Source: Chitinophaga arvensicola (GTDB taxonomy: Bacteria; Bacteroidota; Bacteroidia; Chitinophagales; Chitinophagaceae). Taken from it: 64,000 bases of DNA. The DNA lies in the NCBI RefSeq assembly GCF_900110835.1, contig NZ_FOJG01000001.1, forward strand, positions 2,119,022 to 2,183,021, written 5' to 3'. Shown piece by piece: positions 44,144 to 53,062 of this stretch. The notes under the pieces are model-generated. The model was not told the DNA's origin. It did not search any database and saw only the letters and a program-made list of their open reading frames with translations. How positions within the stretch are numbered: position 1 is the stretch's first letter; each line of letters opens with the position of its first letter. A program made the translations under genes and the position numbers.

Positions 44144-44626
44144 ATGATACATCGTTTAGACATTCGCGTTATTGCTACTGATGAGAAAAGTACAAAATTC
44201 GACTTCTTTGTTGATGAAGAGCAACTGGATAGCCGCTTTGGGATCAACCGGCTGACCAACATAGCATTCACTGATTTTGACCTTGATCTGTTTGAAGTGG
44301 ATGCAGTGCGTTTCCCCGGCTACAACCGGCTCGAAATAGTAAAGCGGGCAATCAATATATTCCTTGGTAAGGAACCGGCCAGCAATCAGTTGGAAACAGG
44401 CAGAGTAGTGCTGTATCGCTGTCATTGCGGAAGCGATTACTGTGGCGTTATTTCATTTCAACTAAAGATAGAGGAAGACTATATTTACTGGATAGATATA
44501 CGGCATGAGATCGATGGAACCTGGGGACCAGATGATCTTGACATAACGGTTATACCGGAATTAAAATTTGAACGGCCGGCGTATGAGCGGTTGTTGAACG
44601 CGTTTGCGGAGAAGTATTGTTTTTGA
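44144..44626 (+). CDS. Uncharacterised protein with a CHCGSDYCG motif
   Basis: 160 residues, no signal peptide or membrane segment. A conserved-looking core is VLYRCHCGSDYCGVISFQL (Cys residues near 93-102), followed by YIYWIDIRHEIDG and a final FERPAYERLLNAF helix. I recognise the CHCGSDYCG pattern from hypothetical proteins but cannot name a family; the clustered Cys/His could bind zinc. It precedes an ADP-ribosylglycohydrolase gene by 36 bases, so the two may share an mRNA. Confidence 0.7.
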   Translation: MIHRLDIRVIATDEKSTKFDFFVDEEQLDSRFGINRLTNIAFTDFDLDLFEVDAVRFPGYNRLEIVKRAINIFLGKEPASNQLETGRVVLYRCHCGSDYCGVISFQLKIEEDYIYWIDIRHEIDGTWGPDDLDITVIPELKFERPAYERLLNAFAEKYCF

Positions 44627-44662
44627 ATGAATCAACATTACCGCTACAGAAAATAATATATT

Positions 44663-45616
44663 ATGGAAAAAAGCAGCATAGATCAGATAAAAGCGGCATT
44701 ATTCGGATTGGCGGTAGGAGATGCACTTGGCGTACCGGTGGAATTCAGGGAAAGAGAAGGACTCCAGCTACATCCGGTGACGGATATGATGGCCTATGGC
44801 ACACATCATCAACCGGCAGGTACCTGGTCAGACGACAGCTCCCTGGCTTTTTGTCTTGCAGAAGCGCTTACAAATCGTTTCAGCCTGCCGTTGATAGCAC
44901 AGTATTTTATAGACTGGCGATATAAAAACTTTTGGACCCCTCATGGAACAGTGTTCGATATAGGTATCACTACCCAGGAAGCAATAGAACGATTGGCGAA
45001 AGGAATAGAGCCTGTACTTGCCGGAGGATTTTATGAAGATGAAAATGGTAATGGTTCCCTGATGCGAATATTGCCCTTACTTTTTTATGTGAAAGATAAA
45101 CCAGTAACAGAACGGTTTGAACTCACAAAAGCGGTGTCATCTCTTACCCATGGGCATATCCGGGCTATCATAGCCTGTTTTTATTATCTTGAATTTGCCC
45201 GTTTGCTATTGGAGCGGCCCGATAAAATGAAGGCTTTCTATTCTCTGCAGCAAACAGTGCCCCTTTTTCTAAAAGAATATGGCATTCCTTCAAAAGAGGT
45301 AGTGTTGTTCAACCGTTTGCTGCAGGAAGATTTGCAGTATGTATCTGCTGCCACTATTCAAAGTGGGGGCTATGTATTGCATACACTGGAAGCAAGTATC
45401 TGGTGTATTTTAACCACTGATAACTATGCGGATGCCGTATTGCAGGCGGTGAATCTCGGGCGTGATACAGATACTACTGCAGCCGTAACAGGTGGTCTGG
45501 CCGGATTGCTGTACGGCCAGGAAGCTATTCCTGGGAGATGGATATCTGTATTGGCACGTAAAGAGGATATCGAAGACCTGGCAGTGCGAATGAATACACT
45601 TAAAAGTTATCTATGA
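44663..45616 (+). CDS. ADP-ribosylglycohydrolase family protein
   Basis: 317 residues. Metal and substrate motifs: GDALGVP (19-25), TWSDDSSLAFCLAEAL (SDDS at 56-59, in place of the usual TDDT), DENGNGSLMRILPL and GRDTDTTAAVTGGLAG near residue 270. The family removes ADP-ribose from proteins or small molecules with two Mg ions; DraG is the known bacterial example. The stop overlaps the start of the next lipoprotein gene (ATGA). Confidence 0.92.
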   Translation: MEKSSIDQIKAALFGLAVGDALGVPVEFREREGLQLHPVTDMMAYGTHHQPAGTWSDDSSLAFCLAEALTNRFSLPLIAQYFIDWRYKNFWTPHGTVFDIGITTQEAIERLAKGIEPVLAGGFYEDENGNGSLMRILPLLFYVKDKPVTERFELTKAVSSLTHGHIRAIIACFYYLEFARLLLERPDKMKAFYSLQQTVPLFLKEYGIPSKEVVLFNRLLQEDLQYVSAATIQSGGYVLHTLEASIWCILTTDNYADAVLQAVNLGRDTDTTAAVTGGLAGLLYGQEAIPGRWISVLARKEDIEDLAVRMNTLKSYL

Positions 45617-46200
45617 ATCATTTTTCGAAAATTACCTGGATAGTCCCTGTCCTGATTACCCTTTTTGGATGTCAGCCACGCGATAAAAAGAACAACCATC
45701 AGACTCCTGATCTCTCCGCTGTTTGTCCGGAATCGGATAACATTCAATCCATTACCAGATACCTGTTCTTTGTTGATGTGAAAGACCTGAGTAATGACAG
45801 TTGTATGAATCACCACTATCGTTGTGTGAAAGGAACCGGCGAAGAAGAGGGCGTTGAGTGGTTATCATTTTCCTACTACAAAGATAAAGACCTGGCGTTT
45901 GTTGCGGAAACAGATTGGGTTGATACCACCAGGATTGCAAGGATCACCTTTTTATCAGCTAACTTTCAACTCAGGAACGGACTGCCAGCCGTAGCCACTT
46001 TTAAGGAAATTAAAAATGAATTGGATACATTGAAAAGAAAAAATTATCCTGATGGATCACTGGAATTTTATCTGAAGGGAGATACCAGTGTGATTTTTAC
46101 TTTTGATGTAACGAACAATGAGACGTTATACTATGGATACCAGGCTATCAATGAAATTCCGGATACTTTACGAGCCACATCTGTTGTTGTGTTTAGATGA
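45613..46200 (+). CDS. Uncharacterised lipoprotein
   Basis: 195 residues with a lipoprotein signal (lipobox TLFGC, Cys20) and a mature part rich in charged residues, without a family I recognise. It overlaps the ADP-ribosylglycohydrolase gene by four bases, so it is translated together with it. Role unknown. Confidence 0.75.
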   Translation: MNHFSKITWIVPVLITLFGCQPRDKKNNHQTPDLSAVCPESDNIQSITRYLFFVDVKDLSNDSCMNHHYRCVKGTGEEEGVEWLSFSYYKDKDLAFVAETDWVDTTRIARITFLSANFQLRNGLPAVATFKEIKNELDTLKRKNYPDGSLEFYLKGDTSVIFTFDVTNNETLYYGYQAINEIPDTLRATSVVVFR

Positions 46201-46319
46201 GGACGATAAACACAAATCCCATCCCCGGTTTAGCCTATGTAAACTTATTATTAACTTAACCCTCCCTCCGGCAGATGATTCCCGACTTAATCTATTTTTA
46301 CATTCCTTAATAGGAAGTA

Positions 46320-46907
46320 ATGAAAATTATCAGAAAACAAACCGATAGCAGTATTGGTAATTGGGATAAAGAGCATTTTCAGCTCCTGTTCAGTGAATAT
46401 TACCCGGTCACCTGTAAATATATTTACAGCATTATCAATAATGCAGAACAGGCCAAAGACCTCAGCGCAGAGCTGTTCTGCAACCTATGGCAACAGGATC
46501 CCGCCTCCATTCATACCAGTTTTAAAAACTACCTGCTGGTATGCGCCAGAAGAAGTGCCAACCGTTATCTGCAACAGTTGTCCCGCGAAAGAAACCGGCA
46601 GGAAGAAGTACAGCAACTGATAGACCTGGCCGATGAACAAACGCCGGATCAGCACCAGCAACTGGTAAACCGGGAATTAAAACAACAACTGGAAAAGATC
46701 TTACAAACCATGTCTCCCATCCGGAGGGAAATCATTGAATTAAAACTCCTCGGACTCAACAATAAAGAAATAGCGGTAGTGATGCAGCTATCCTATAAGA
46801 AAGTGGAATACCAGCTGAAATCAGCCATCAGAGAGCTACAGGAAGAAATCAGACTTCACCCCGATCTGGTATTCCTGCTGCTGCCACTACTCACTGCACT
46901 CTCTTAA
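46320..46907 (+). CDS. ECF RNA polymerase sigma factor (module 2)
   Basis: 195 residues. Region 2: HFQLLFSEYYPVTCKYIYSI then AKDLSAELFCNLWQ; region 4: MSPIRREIIELKLLGLNNKE then IAVVMQLSYKKVEYQLKSAI. It heads the six-gene run sigma, fecR, susC, susD, phosphodiesterase, PhnZ-like HD protein. A near-match to the -7 box (TATTTTTA) is at 46293-46300. Confidence 0.92.
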   Translation: MKIIRKQTDSSIGNWDKEHFQLLFSEYYPVTCKYIYSIINNAEQAKDLSAELFCNLWQQDPASIHTSFKNYLLVCARRSANRYLQQLSRERNRQEEVQQLIDLADEQTPDQHQQLVNRELKQQLEKILQTMSPIRREIIELKLLGLNNKEIAVVMQLSYKKVEYQLKSAIRELQEEIRLHPDLVFLLLPLLTALS

Positions 46908-46972
46908 CAGTTTGTTAATATAGTTTTTGCGGAACAACGACCAGCTATTTGCTCCTGTATTAAATCATCATC

Positions 46973-47950
46973 GTGAATTGGGAACTGCTGGTAAAAATAA
47001 TCCGGGAAGAAGCTACTCCTGCTGAACAGGCCGCCTTTGGTAACTGGCTGGAATCTGCTGTGGAAAACAGGAATACCTACGAAGCCGTGAAGGCCCGCTA
47101 CCACACTATCGAACAGATCATCGCAAAAGATACGGTCCAGGAAGAGTGGGAGAAGGTAATGCCCCGTTTAGCCTCGCCCGCACCTGTTGCTCCTGCCAAC
47201 CGGTGGTATTGGTTACGCTACGCTGCTGCAGCGGCGGTAGTAGTACTGATAGGGGTTTCAGCGGCCTGGTTCCTGCGTGAATCACAGCCCCCAGCCAGTG
47301 TTGTGACGCCGCAACTGGTCACTATTCAGGCCACCCGGCAGGAAAAGAAAATGGTAGTGTTGCCCGACAGCAGTGTGATCTGGCTGCATTACAACGCCAG
47401 TGTTCAATACGATCTTCACACCTTTAATAAAACTTCCCGGCAACTGCAATTAACAGGAGAAGCATTCTTTGACGTGATGCCCGCCGTGAACAAGCCTTTT
47501 ACCGTACAAACATCCCATCTGAAAATTACCGTACTGGGTACCTCTTTTCACATCATGACCGGCGCCGGTGATGTGGAAGAAGTGACCGTAGCTACCGGTA
47601 AAGTAAATGTGCATGGCACACATATCCATGCCGATGTATTACCACTGCAAAAGCTCACCTATCATCCGGAAATAGGCGTAGCTGTAATAGGTAGCAGCAC
47701 ACTGGCCAATGCTACTGCCCTGAAAGATAACCAGCTTATTTTTTATAAAGATAATGCCGGCAGCATGACAGCAAAAATAGAACAGTGGTACCATCGTAAA
47801 GTAGTGGTGCAGGGCGATTTTCATCATAAAGTAGCATTGACCGGCAGCATCACCGATAACGGCATCCGCGAAGTATTGAACGGACTGGGTTACCAGGCAG
47901 GGTTTACCTATAAGATGACAACCGACAGCATATTTATTTATCCTGAATAA
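46973..47950 (+). CDS. FecR-type anti-sigma factor (module 2)
   Basis: 325 residues from a GTG start. N-terminal cytoplasmic part with EEATPAEQAAFGNWLES, a membrane helix at about 82-99 (YAAAAAVVVLIGVSAAWFL), a FecR domain (LPDSSVIWLHYNASVQY, LTGEAFFDV, VLGTSFHIM) and a DUF4974-like end. It should restrain the sigma factor encoded upstream and take its signal from the STN-bearing SusC downstream. Confidence 0.92.
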   Translation: MNWELLVKIIREEATPAEQAAFGNWLESAVENRNTYEAVKARYHTIEQIIAKDTVQEEWEKVMPRLASPAPVAPANRWYWLRYAAAAAVVVLIGVSAAWFLRESQPPASVVTPQLVTIQATRQEKKMVVLPDSSVIWLHYNASVQYDLHTFNKTSRQLQLTGEAFFDVMPAVNKPFTVQTSHLKITVLGTSFHIMTGAGDVEEVTVATGKVNVHGTHIHADVLPLQKLTYHPEIGVAVIGSSTLANATALKDNQLIFYKDNAGSMTAKIEQWYHRKVVVQGDFHHKVALTGSITDNGIREVLNGLGYQAGFTYKMTTDSIFIYPE

Positions 47951-47994
47951 ACGCTTAAAAACATCATTCCAGTAACACCATAAAATTTCTTGAA

Positions 47995-50900
47995 GTGAAA
48001 AAAATACTTATACTTATGTACTGCTGCTTTGCCGGCCTGGGACTGTACGCCCAGGTAGCAGGTAAGGTGATTCAATTGGGCAAAAAAGACCTCACGTTCG
48101 GGGAAATCATGACCATCTTACAAAAGAAGGAAAAACTGTCTGTATTGTATGATGAAAATATTTCCGCCCGGCAGAAAATACATGTATCCGCCGCATCTGT
48201 AACACTGAACGATCTGCTGAAACAGATCAGCACACAAACAGGACTGGATACAAAGATCATGAATGACAATATCTACATTCATAGCCCTGCCAAAGAAAAA
48301 TCAAATGCCACCCTCGACGTAAAAGGCAGTGTAATGGATGCCACCAGCAAAGAATTTTTGCCCGGTGTGAGCATTGTTACCACCGAAGGCAAAGCATTAG
48401 GCATCACCGACACCAAAGGCCAATGGCGCGTAAACGTAGCTCCCGGAACCATCCTCGTATTTTCATCTATCGGATATGAACCTGCCCGTCAGACGATTCG
48501 CACGGCAGAAGAACCACTGCTGGTTTCCCTTTCAACGGATCTGCGCAAGCTGGATCAGGTTGTAGTTACCGCGCTGGGTATTACCCAGGAAAAGAAATCA
48601 CTGGGCTACGCTGTACAGCAGATAAAAGGCGAATCATTGAATGAAGCACGCGATAATAACTTTATCAATTCGCTGTCCGGTAAGGTAGCTGGTGTAAATA
48701 TTATTTCCAGTGGTGCAGTAGGTAGCAGCGCGCGCATTACCATCCGGGGAGAACATTCCCTGAACTATGGCGCCAATCAGCCGCTCATTGTGATAGATGG
48801 TATGCCTGCTTCCAACACCGGCTCTTCTGCTACAGAAGGCGCCGACTATGGCAACGCAGCAGGAGAGTTAAACCCCGCAGATATATCTTCCGTAAACGTA
48901 TTAAAAGGCCCCGCCGCCTCCGCTCTCTATGGCTCCAGGGCTGCCAATGGAGTGATCGTGATTACCACCAAAAATGGGAAAGACAGAAAAGGCATGGGCG
49001 TTAACTATACCACCGGCTACACCTGGGATACCCCCCTGCGTTTACCAAAGTTTCAGAATTCTTTTGGGCGCGGTGACAATGGTGAATATGTAGGCTCCAA
49101 TTTCGGATACAGCAACAACGGGCTTTATCCGAATGGTGTAAATGATGGTAATGATGAAAGCTGGGGCCCGCGATTCGATGGCTCTTTGAAGAACCAGTTC
49201 AATTCCCCTACCACCAATGGTTTCAGAGGGGGAGATGTGTACCTGCCCAATCGCGGCGATATCATCCCAACACCCTGGGTCGCGCATCCCAATAGTATCC
49301 GCGACTTTTTTGAAACAGGACATACCCGGTTCAACAGTCTTTCTCTCAGCGGTAATAACGATGTAGCTAACTACCGCTTCGCCTATACGAATAATGAAGA
49401 GAAGGGGATTGTGCCCAACAACAATCTTACCCGTAATTTCTTTAGCCTCAATGCAGGATATAAGTTAAGCAAACAGCTGCAGGCAGAAACCTCTATCAGC
49501 TATACCACTACCAAAAGCAGCAACCGCCCGGCACTCGGATACGGCAGAAATACGCCTATGTATTTCCTGCTGTGGATGACCCGCGATGTGGATATTAACA
49601 GCCTGCGCAACTACTGGCAGCCCGGTCTTGAAGGGATCCAGCAGTTCCAGCATAACTACGGTGAAGACCACAACAATCCCTTCTTTTATCAATACGAGAA
49701 TACTAACGGACAAGAAAAAAGCCAGATCCGTGGTATGGCCAAACTCACTTACAATATCCTCGATAACCTGAGCGTAATGGTAAGAGGCGGAACAGATCAG
49801 ATCAACGATTTTAGACCGATCCGTTTGGCTGTAAGTACGGTAGATGCCCGTAAAGGCAGTTATAGCGAAAGCACAGGTACCGCCAGGGAAACCAACTTCG
49901 ACTTCCTCGTCAATTATAAGAATCAACTCGGTAAAATAGCATGGAATATTTCCGGTGGTGGTAATACCATGGAAACTATGGCCCGTGGTGTATATGGCAA
50001 CAGCGGTCAGCTGCTCATTCCCGGCATCTATAACCTGGGCAATAGCGGCAGCACGCAAAGTGTTTCCAACAGCTATAGTAAATCGAAGATCAATAGCTTC
50101 TATGGCTTCTTCCAGGCCAACTATGAAAACAAAGTATACCTGGACGTAACCGGAAGAAATGAGTGGTCCAGTACACTGCCTATGCAGCATAATTCCTATT
50201 TCTATCCGTCTGTGAGCACCAGTGTGCTGATCAATGAAATTGCGCATATGTCGCCGTCGATCGATCTGTTAAAACTGCGCCTCGCCTACGCGGAAGTAGG
50301 AAATGGTACAGCTGCTTACCAGATCAATGCGTATTACAACTCACAGCCTTTATACAACGGTACGCCCTCGCTGGTGGAGGAAGGCGGCCTGAAAGGCGGA
50401 CAAACACTGAAACCGGAGAGAACCGGTTCTGTAGAAGTGGGCGCAGAACTGATGCTGTTTAAGAACCGCCTCGGCCTGGATGTTACCTATTATAAATCCA
50501 CTTCCCGCGATCAGATCGTGGGCTTGCAGTTACCTATTTCTTCCGGTTACAACAGCAGGTTGATTAACGCCGGTCAAATTTCCAACAAAGGCGTGGAAGT
50601 AGTATTAAGCACTGTTCCGGTAAAACTGAAAAATTCCTTTCAATGGAACCTGAATGTCAACTTCGCCCGTAATGTAAGCCGCGTTGAAAAACTGGCGCCC
50701 GGTGTTGATAAATTAGTGCAGGCCGCTCCTGGTGAAGATGCCACTATTGAAGCACGGGTAGGAGAAAGAATGGGTACCCTGTATGGCCCCGGTTTCCAGC
50801 GTGTGGAAAGTGGTGACCTGAAAGGCGAAATTATTATCGGTTCCAATGGCCGCCCGGTGATCACCGATAATCCTATACACCTGGGAAATATTAACCCCGA

Positions 50901-51492
50901 CTGGACCGCCGGTGTGATGAACCGTTTTGCCTTCAGGGGCGTATACCTCGAAACACTGCTGGATATCAGCTATGGCGGCGTGATCATTTCCCGCTTTTTG
51001 AATAAAGCCATGGGCGACGGGCAGCTGGCAGAAACGGCAGAAGCGCGCCTAAGCCGCGAAGCCGGTCACGAATACGATGCTGATAAACCTTACTTCCGCG
51101 ATGGCGCCGCCCAGATGCCGGATGGTAAATACCAGCGCAACCTGCAGATTTTTGATGGCACCTACAGCAAAGGTATTTATGGCGCCGGTGTTCGTGATTT
51201 TTATAAACGCTACTATGACCACAATTCAGAAGCGCAACTGCTGGATCGTTCCTATATCAAGTTAAGGGAACTAAAAGCCGGTTATAATTTTCCGAAACGG
51301 ATGTTCCGCCGGATACCTATCCAGGGATTGAATTTCTCGGTGGTAGCGCGTAATCTGTTCCTATGGACAAAGAATCCGCATTTCGATCCTGAAACAGGCG
51401 CTTCTACACCGGATGGACTGGTAGGTGGTTTTGAGAACCTCAGCGTTCCCACTACCCGCAGTTTTGGTTTTAACCTCAACGTTAATTTTTAA
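47995..51492 (+). CDS. SusC/RagA TonB-linked receptor with STN domain (module 2)
   Basis: 1165 residues from a GTG start. Signal peptide (about 1-19), STN domain (LTFGEIMTILQKKEKLSVLY to about residue 100), carboxypeptidase-like domain (VKGSVMDATSKEFLPGVSIV), plug start (DQVVVTALGITQEKKSLGYA) and a barrel ending NLNVNF. The plug motif TALGI differs from the more common VGYG. The next gene, susD, starts at the stop codon (TAATG overlap). Ligand unknown; the downstream enzymes point to a phosphoester- or phosphonate-bearing compound (inference). Confidence 0.93.
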   Translation: MKKILILMYCCFAGLGLYAQVAGKVIQLGKKDLTFGEIMTILQKKEKLSVLYDENISARQKIHVSAASVTLNDLLKQISTQTGLDTKIMNDNIYIHSPAKEKSNATLDVKGSVMDATSKEFLPGVSIVTTEGKALGITDTKGQWRVNVAPGTILVFSSIGYEPARQTIRTAEEPLLVSLSTDLRKLDQVVVTALGITQEKKSLGYAVQQIKGESLNEARDNNFINSLSGKVAGVNIISSGAVGSSARITIRGEHSLNYGANQPLIVIDGMPASNTGSSATEGADYGNAAGELNPADISSVNVLKGPAASALYGSRAANGVIVITTKNGKDRKGMGVNYTTGYTWDTPLRLPKFQNSFGRGDNGEYVGSNFGYSNNGLYPNGVNDGNDESWGPRFDGSLKNQFNSPTTNGFRGGDVYLPNRGDIIPTPWVAHPNSIRDFFETGHTRFNSLSLSGNNDVANYRFAYTNNEEKGIVPNNNLTRNFFSLNAGYKLSKQLQAETSISYTTTKSSNRPALGYGRNTPMYFLLWMTRDVDINSLRNYWQPGLEGIQQFQHNYGEDHNNPFFYQYENTNGQEKSQIRGMAKLTYNILDNLSVMVRGGTDQINDFRPIRLAVSTVDARKGSYSESTGTARETNFDFLVNYKNQLGKIAWNISGGGNTMETMARGVYGNSGQLLIPGIYNLGNSGSTQSVSNSYSKSKINSFYGFFQANYENKVYLDVTGRNEWSSTLPMQHNSYFYPSVSTSVLINEIAHMSPSIDLLKLRLAYAEVGNGTAAYQINAYYNSQPLYNGTPSLVEEGGLKGGQTLKPERTGSVEVGAELMLFKNRLGLDVTYYKSTSRDQIVGLQLPISSGYNSRLINAGQISNKGVEVVLSTVPVKLKNSFQWNLNVNFARNVSRVEKLAPGVDKLVQAAPGEDATIEARVGERMGTLYGPGFQRVESGDLKGEIIIGSNGRPVITDNPIHLGNINPDWTAGVMNRFAFRGVYLETLLDISYGGVIISRFLNKAMGDGQLAETAEARLSREAGHEYDADKPYFRDGAAQMPDGKYQRNLQIFDGTYSKGIYGAGVRDFYKRYYDHNSEAQLLDRSYIKLRELKAGYNFPKRMFRRIPIQGLNFSVVARNLFLWTKNPHFDPETGASTPDGLVGGFENLSVPTTRSFGFNLNVNF

Positions 51493-51512
51493 TGTTATTA
51501 AAGTCTGACACC

Positions 51513-53045
51513 ATGAAATCACATATGCTTATAAGTATCTTTGTAGCAGGCCTGTTACTGGTAACAGGTTGTACAAAGGATTTTGATGAGATCAATACCA
51601 ATCCGAATTCATCCCAGCAGGTAGATCAGCCGCAACTGTTGCTGCCGGCTATCCTGAAAAATTCGGTGCGCAATTATTTTTACTCCTCCACCACCCGTGG
51701 AAATATCGTAGGTGATTATTACGCCAACCAGTATGTAAGTGGTTTTGACAATGCCTGGGCGCCCAGTGAAGTACAGGGTTATTTTCTGTGGGATAATTTC
51801 AGTCAGCTCAGAGATGTGGAAAACTTACTGGTATTAAGCCGTAAAAAACAGTTGCAGAATTTTGAAGGCGTGGGGCTGGTAATAAAAGCCTGGCTGTTCC
51901 AGGTAATGACGGATATTTATGGGGACATCCCTTTCAAAGAAGCTACCGGCGCTAAAGTAAACGGTGTTTTTTTACCGGTATTTGATACCCAGGAAGATGT
52001 ATACTACGGCATGCTGGATATGCTGAAAACTGCCAACACGTTACTCACAAACGGCAAAGATGGTTTGTCCGGTGATATTATGCTGGAAAACAAACCCCTT
52101 CGCTGGCGCATGTTTGCCAATAGTTTGCGTTTACGTTTGCTGATGCGCATATCCGGTAAAAGCAACCTGAAAATAAATGTGGGTACGGAAATCAATGCAA
52201 TTATCAGTGATCCCGTACAGTTTCCCATTTTTACTTCTCATGAAAACCAGGCGGCCTTTACCTTTCTGAATGATGTGGGTTTTGAAATTCCGGGGTTCAA
52301 TGATGCACCGCTCAATGATATTCATTTATCCGTTACCATGGAAAAATACCTGAAAGCATTGAATGATCCGCGTATCGGTTATTATGCAAGTCCTACGCCT
52401 GCTGGTATCCGTGACGGGAAGAAAGTATTTGCCGGTGTGCCTAATGGCATCGCTGCCGGTGCAGAAGCAGTGTATAATGGCGGCCGCGATTTTCAATCTT
52501 CTGTATCTCCGGCATTATTACCCCTCGCATCTTTCCCACAGGCATCCAGAACAGCTGCACAGGGCTTACTGATGACCTATGCCGAAGTACAGTTTATTCT
52601 CGCAGAAGCACGGGAACGCGGATTAATCAGCAGCGGAGATGCAGCTACCTATTATGCCAACGGCATAAAAGATCAGTTTGCCTACCTGGCAGAACGTATC
52701 GCCGGTAAATTTGATTATCCGAAAGCAGCAGATATTACTCCGGCCGACAGCTATTACACACAAACAGGCGTAGCGTATACCGGTACGCCGGCGGAGAAGT
52801 TGAATAAGATCCGTATACAGAAATGGTTCGCATTGTTTAACAATGGTTTTGAAGGCTGGTCGGAGTGGAGAAGAACCGGTGTGCCTGCCGACATCAAAAC
52901 AGGCCCTAACAGCGCCATTACGGTATGGCCGCGTCGTGCACGTTATCCGATCTCCGAACAACGCTTAAATCAGCAGCATTACCAGGAAGCGGTGAGCCGG
53001 CAGGGAGCCGATGATATGCTTACCCGTATCTGGTGGGATAAATAA
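51513..53045 (+). CDS. SusD/RagB-type lipoprotein (SusD-like_2 group, module 2)
   Basis: 510 residues from ATG 51513 (an ATG at 51492 would overlap the susC stop and add seven). Lipobox VTGC, then DEINTNPNSSQQ, the signature of the SusD-like_2 group, and GLVIKAWLFQVMTDIYGDIPF plus the C-terminal KIRIQKWFALFNNGFEGWSEWRRTG. It caps the SusC encoded immediately upstream and binds the ligand at the surface. Confidence 0.93.
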   Translation: MKSHMLISIFVAGLLLVTGCTKDFDEINTNPNSSQQVDQPQLLLPAILKNSVRNYFYSSTTRGNIVGDYYANQYVSGFDNAWAPSEVQGYFLWDNFSQLRDVENLLVLSRKKQLQNFEGVGLVIKAWLFQVMTDIYGDIPFKEATGAKVNGVFLPVFDTQEDVYYGMLDMLKTANTLLTNGKDGLSGDIMLENKPLRWRMFANSLRLRLLMRISGKSNLKINVGTEINAIISDPVQFPIFTSHENQAAFTFLNDVGFEIPGFNDAPLNDIHLSVTMEKYLKALNDPRIGYYASPTPAGIRDGKKVFAGVPNGIAAGAEAVYNGGRDFQSSVSPALLPLASFPQASRTAAQGLLMTYAEVQFILAEARERGLISSGDAATYYANGIKDQFAYLAERIAGKFDYPKAADITPADSYYTQTGVAYTGTPAEKLNKIRIQKWFALFNNGFEGWSEWRRTGVPADIKTGPNSAITVWPRRARYPISEQRLNQQHYQEAVSRQGADDMLTRIWWDK

Positions 53046-53062
53046 TAAAAACAGTAACGACT

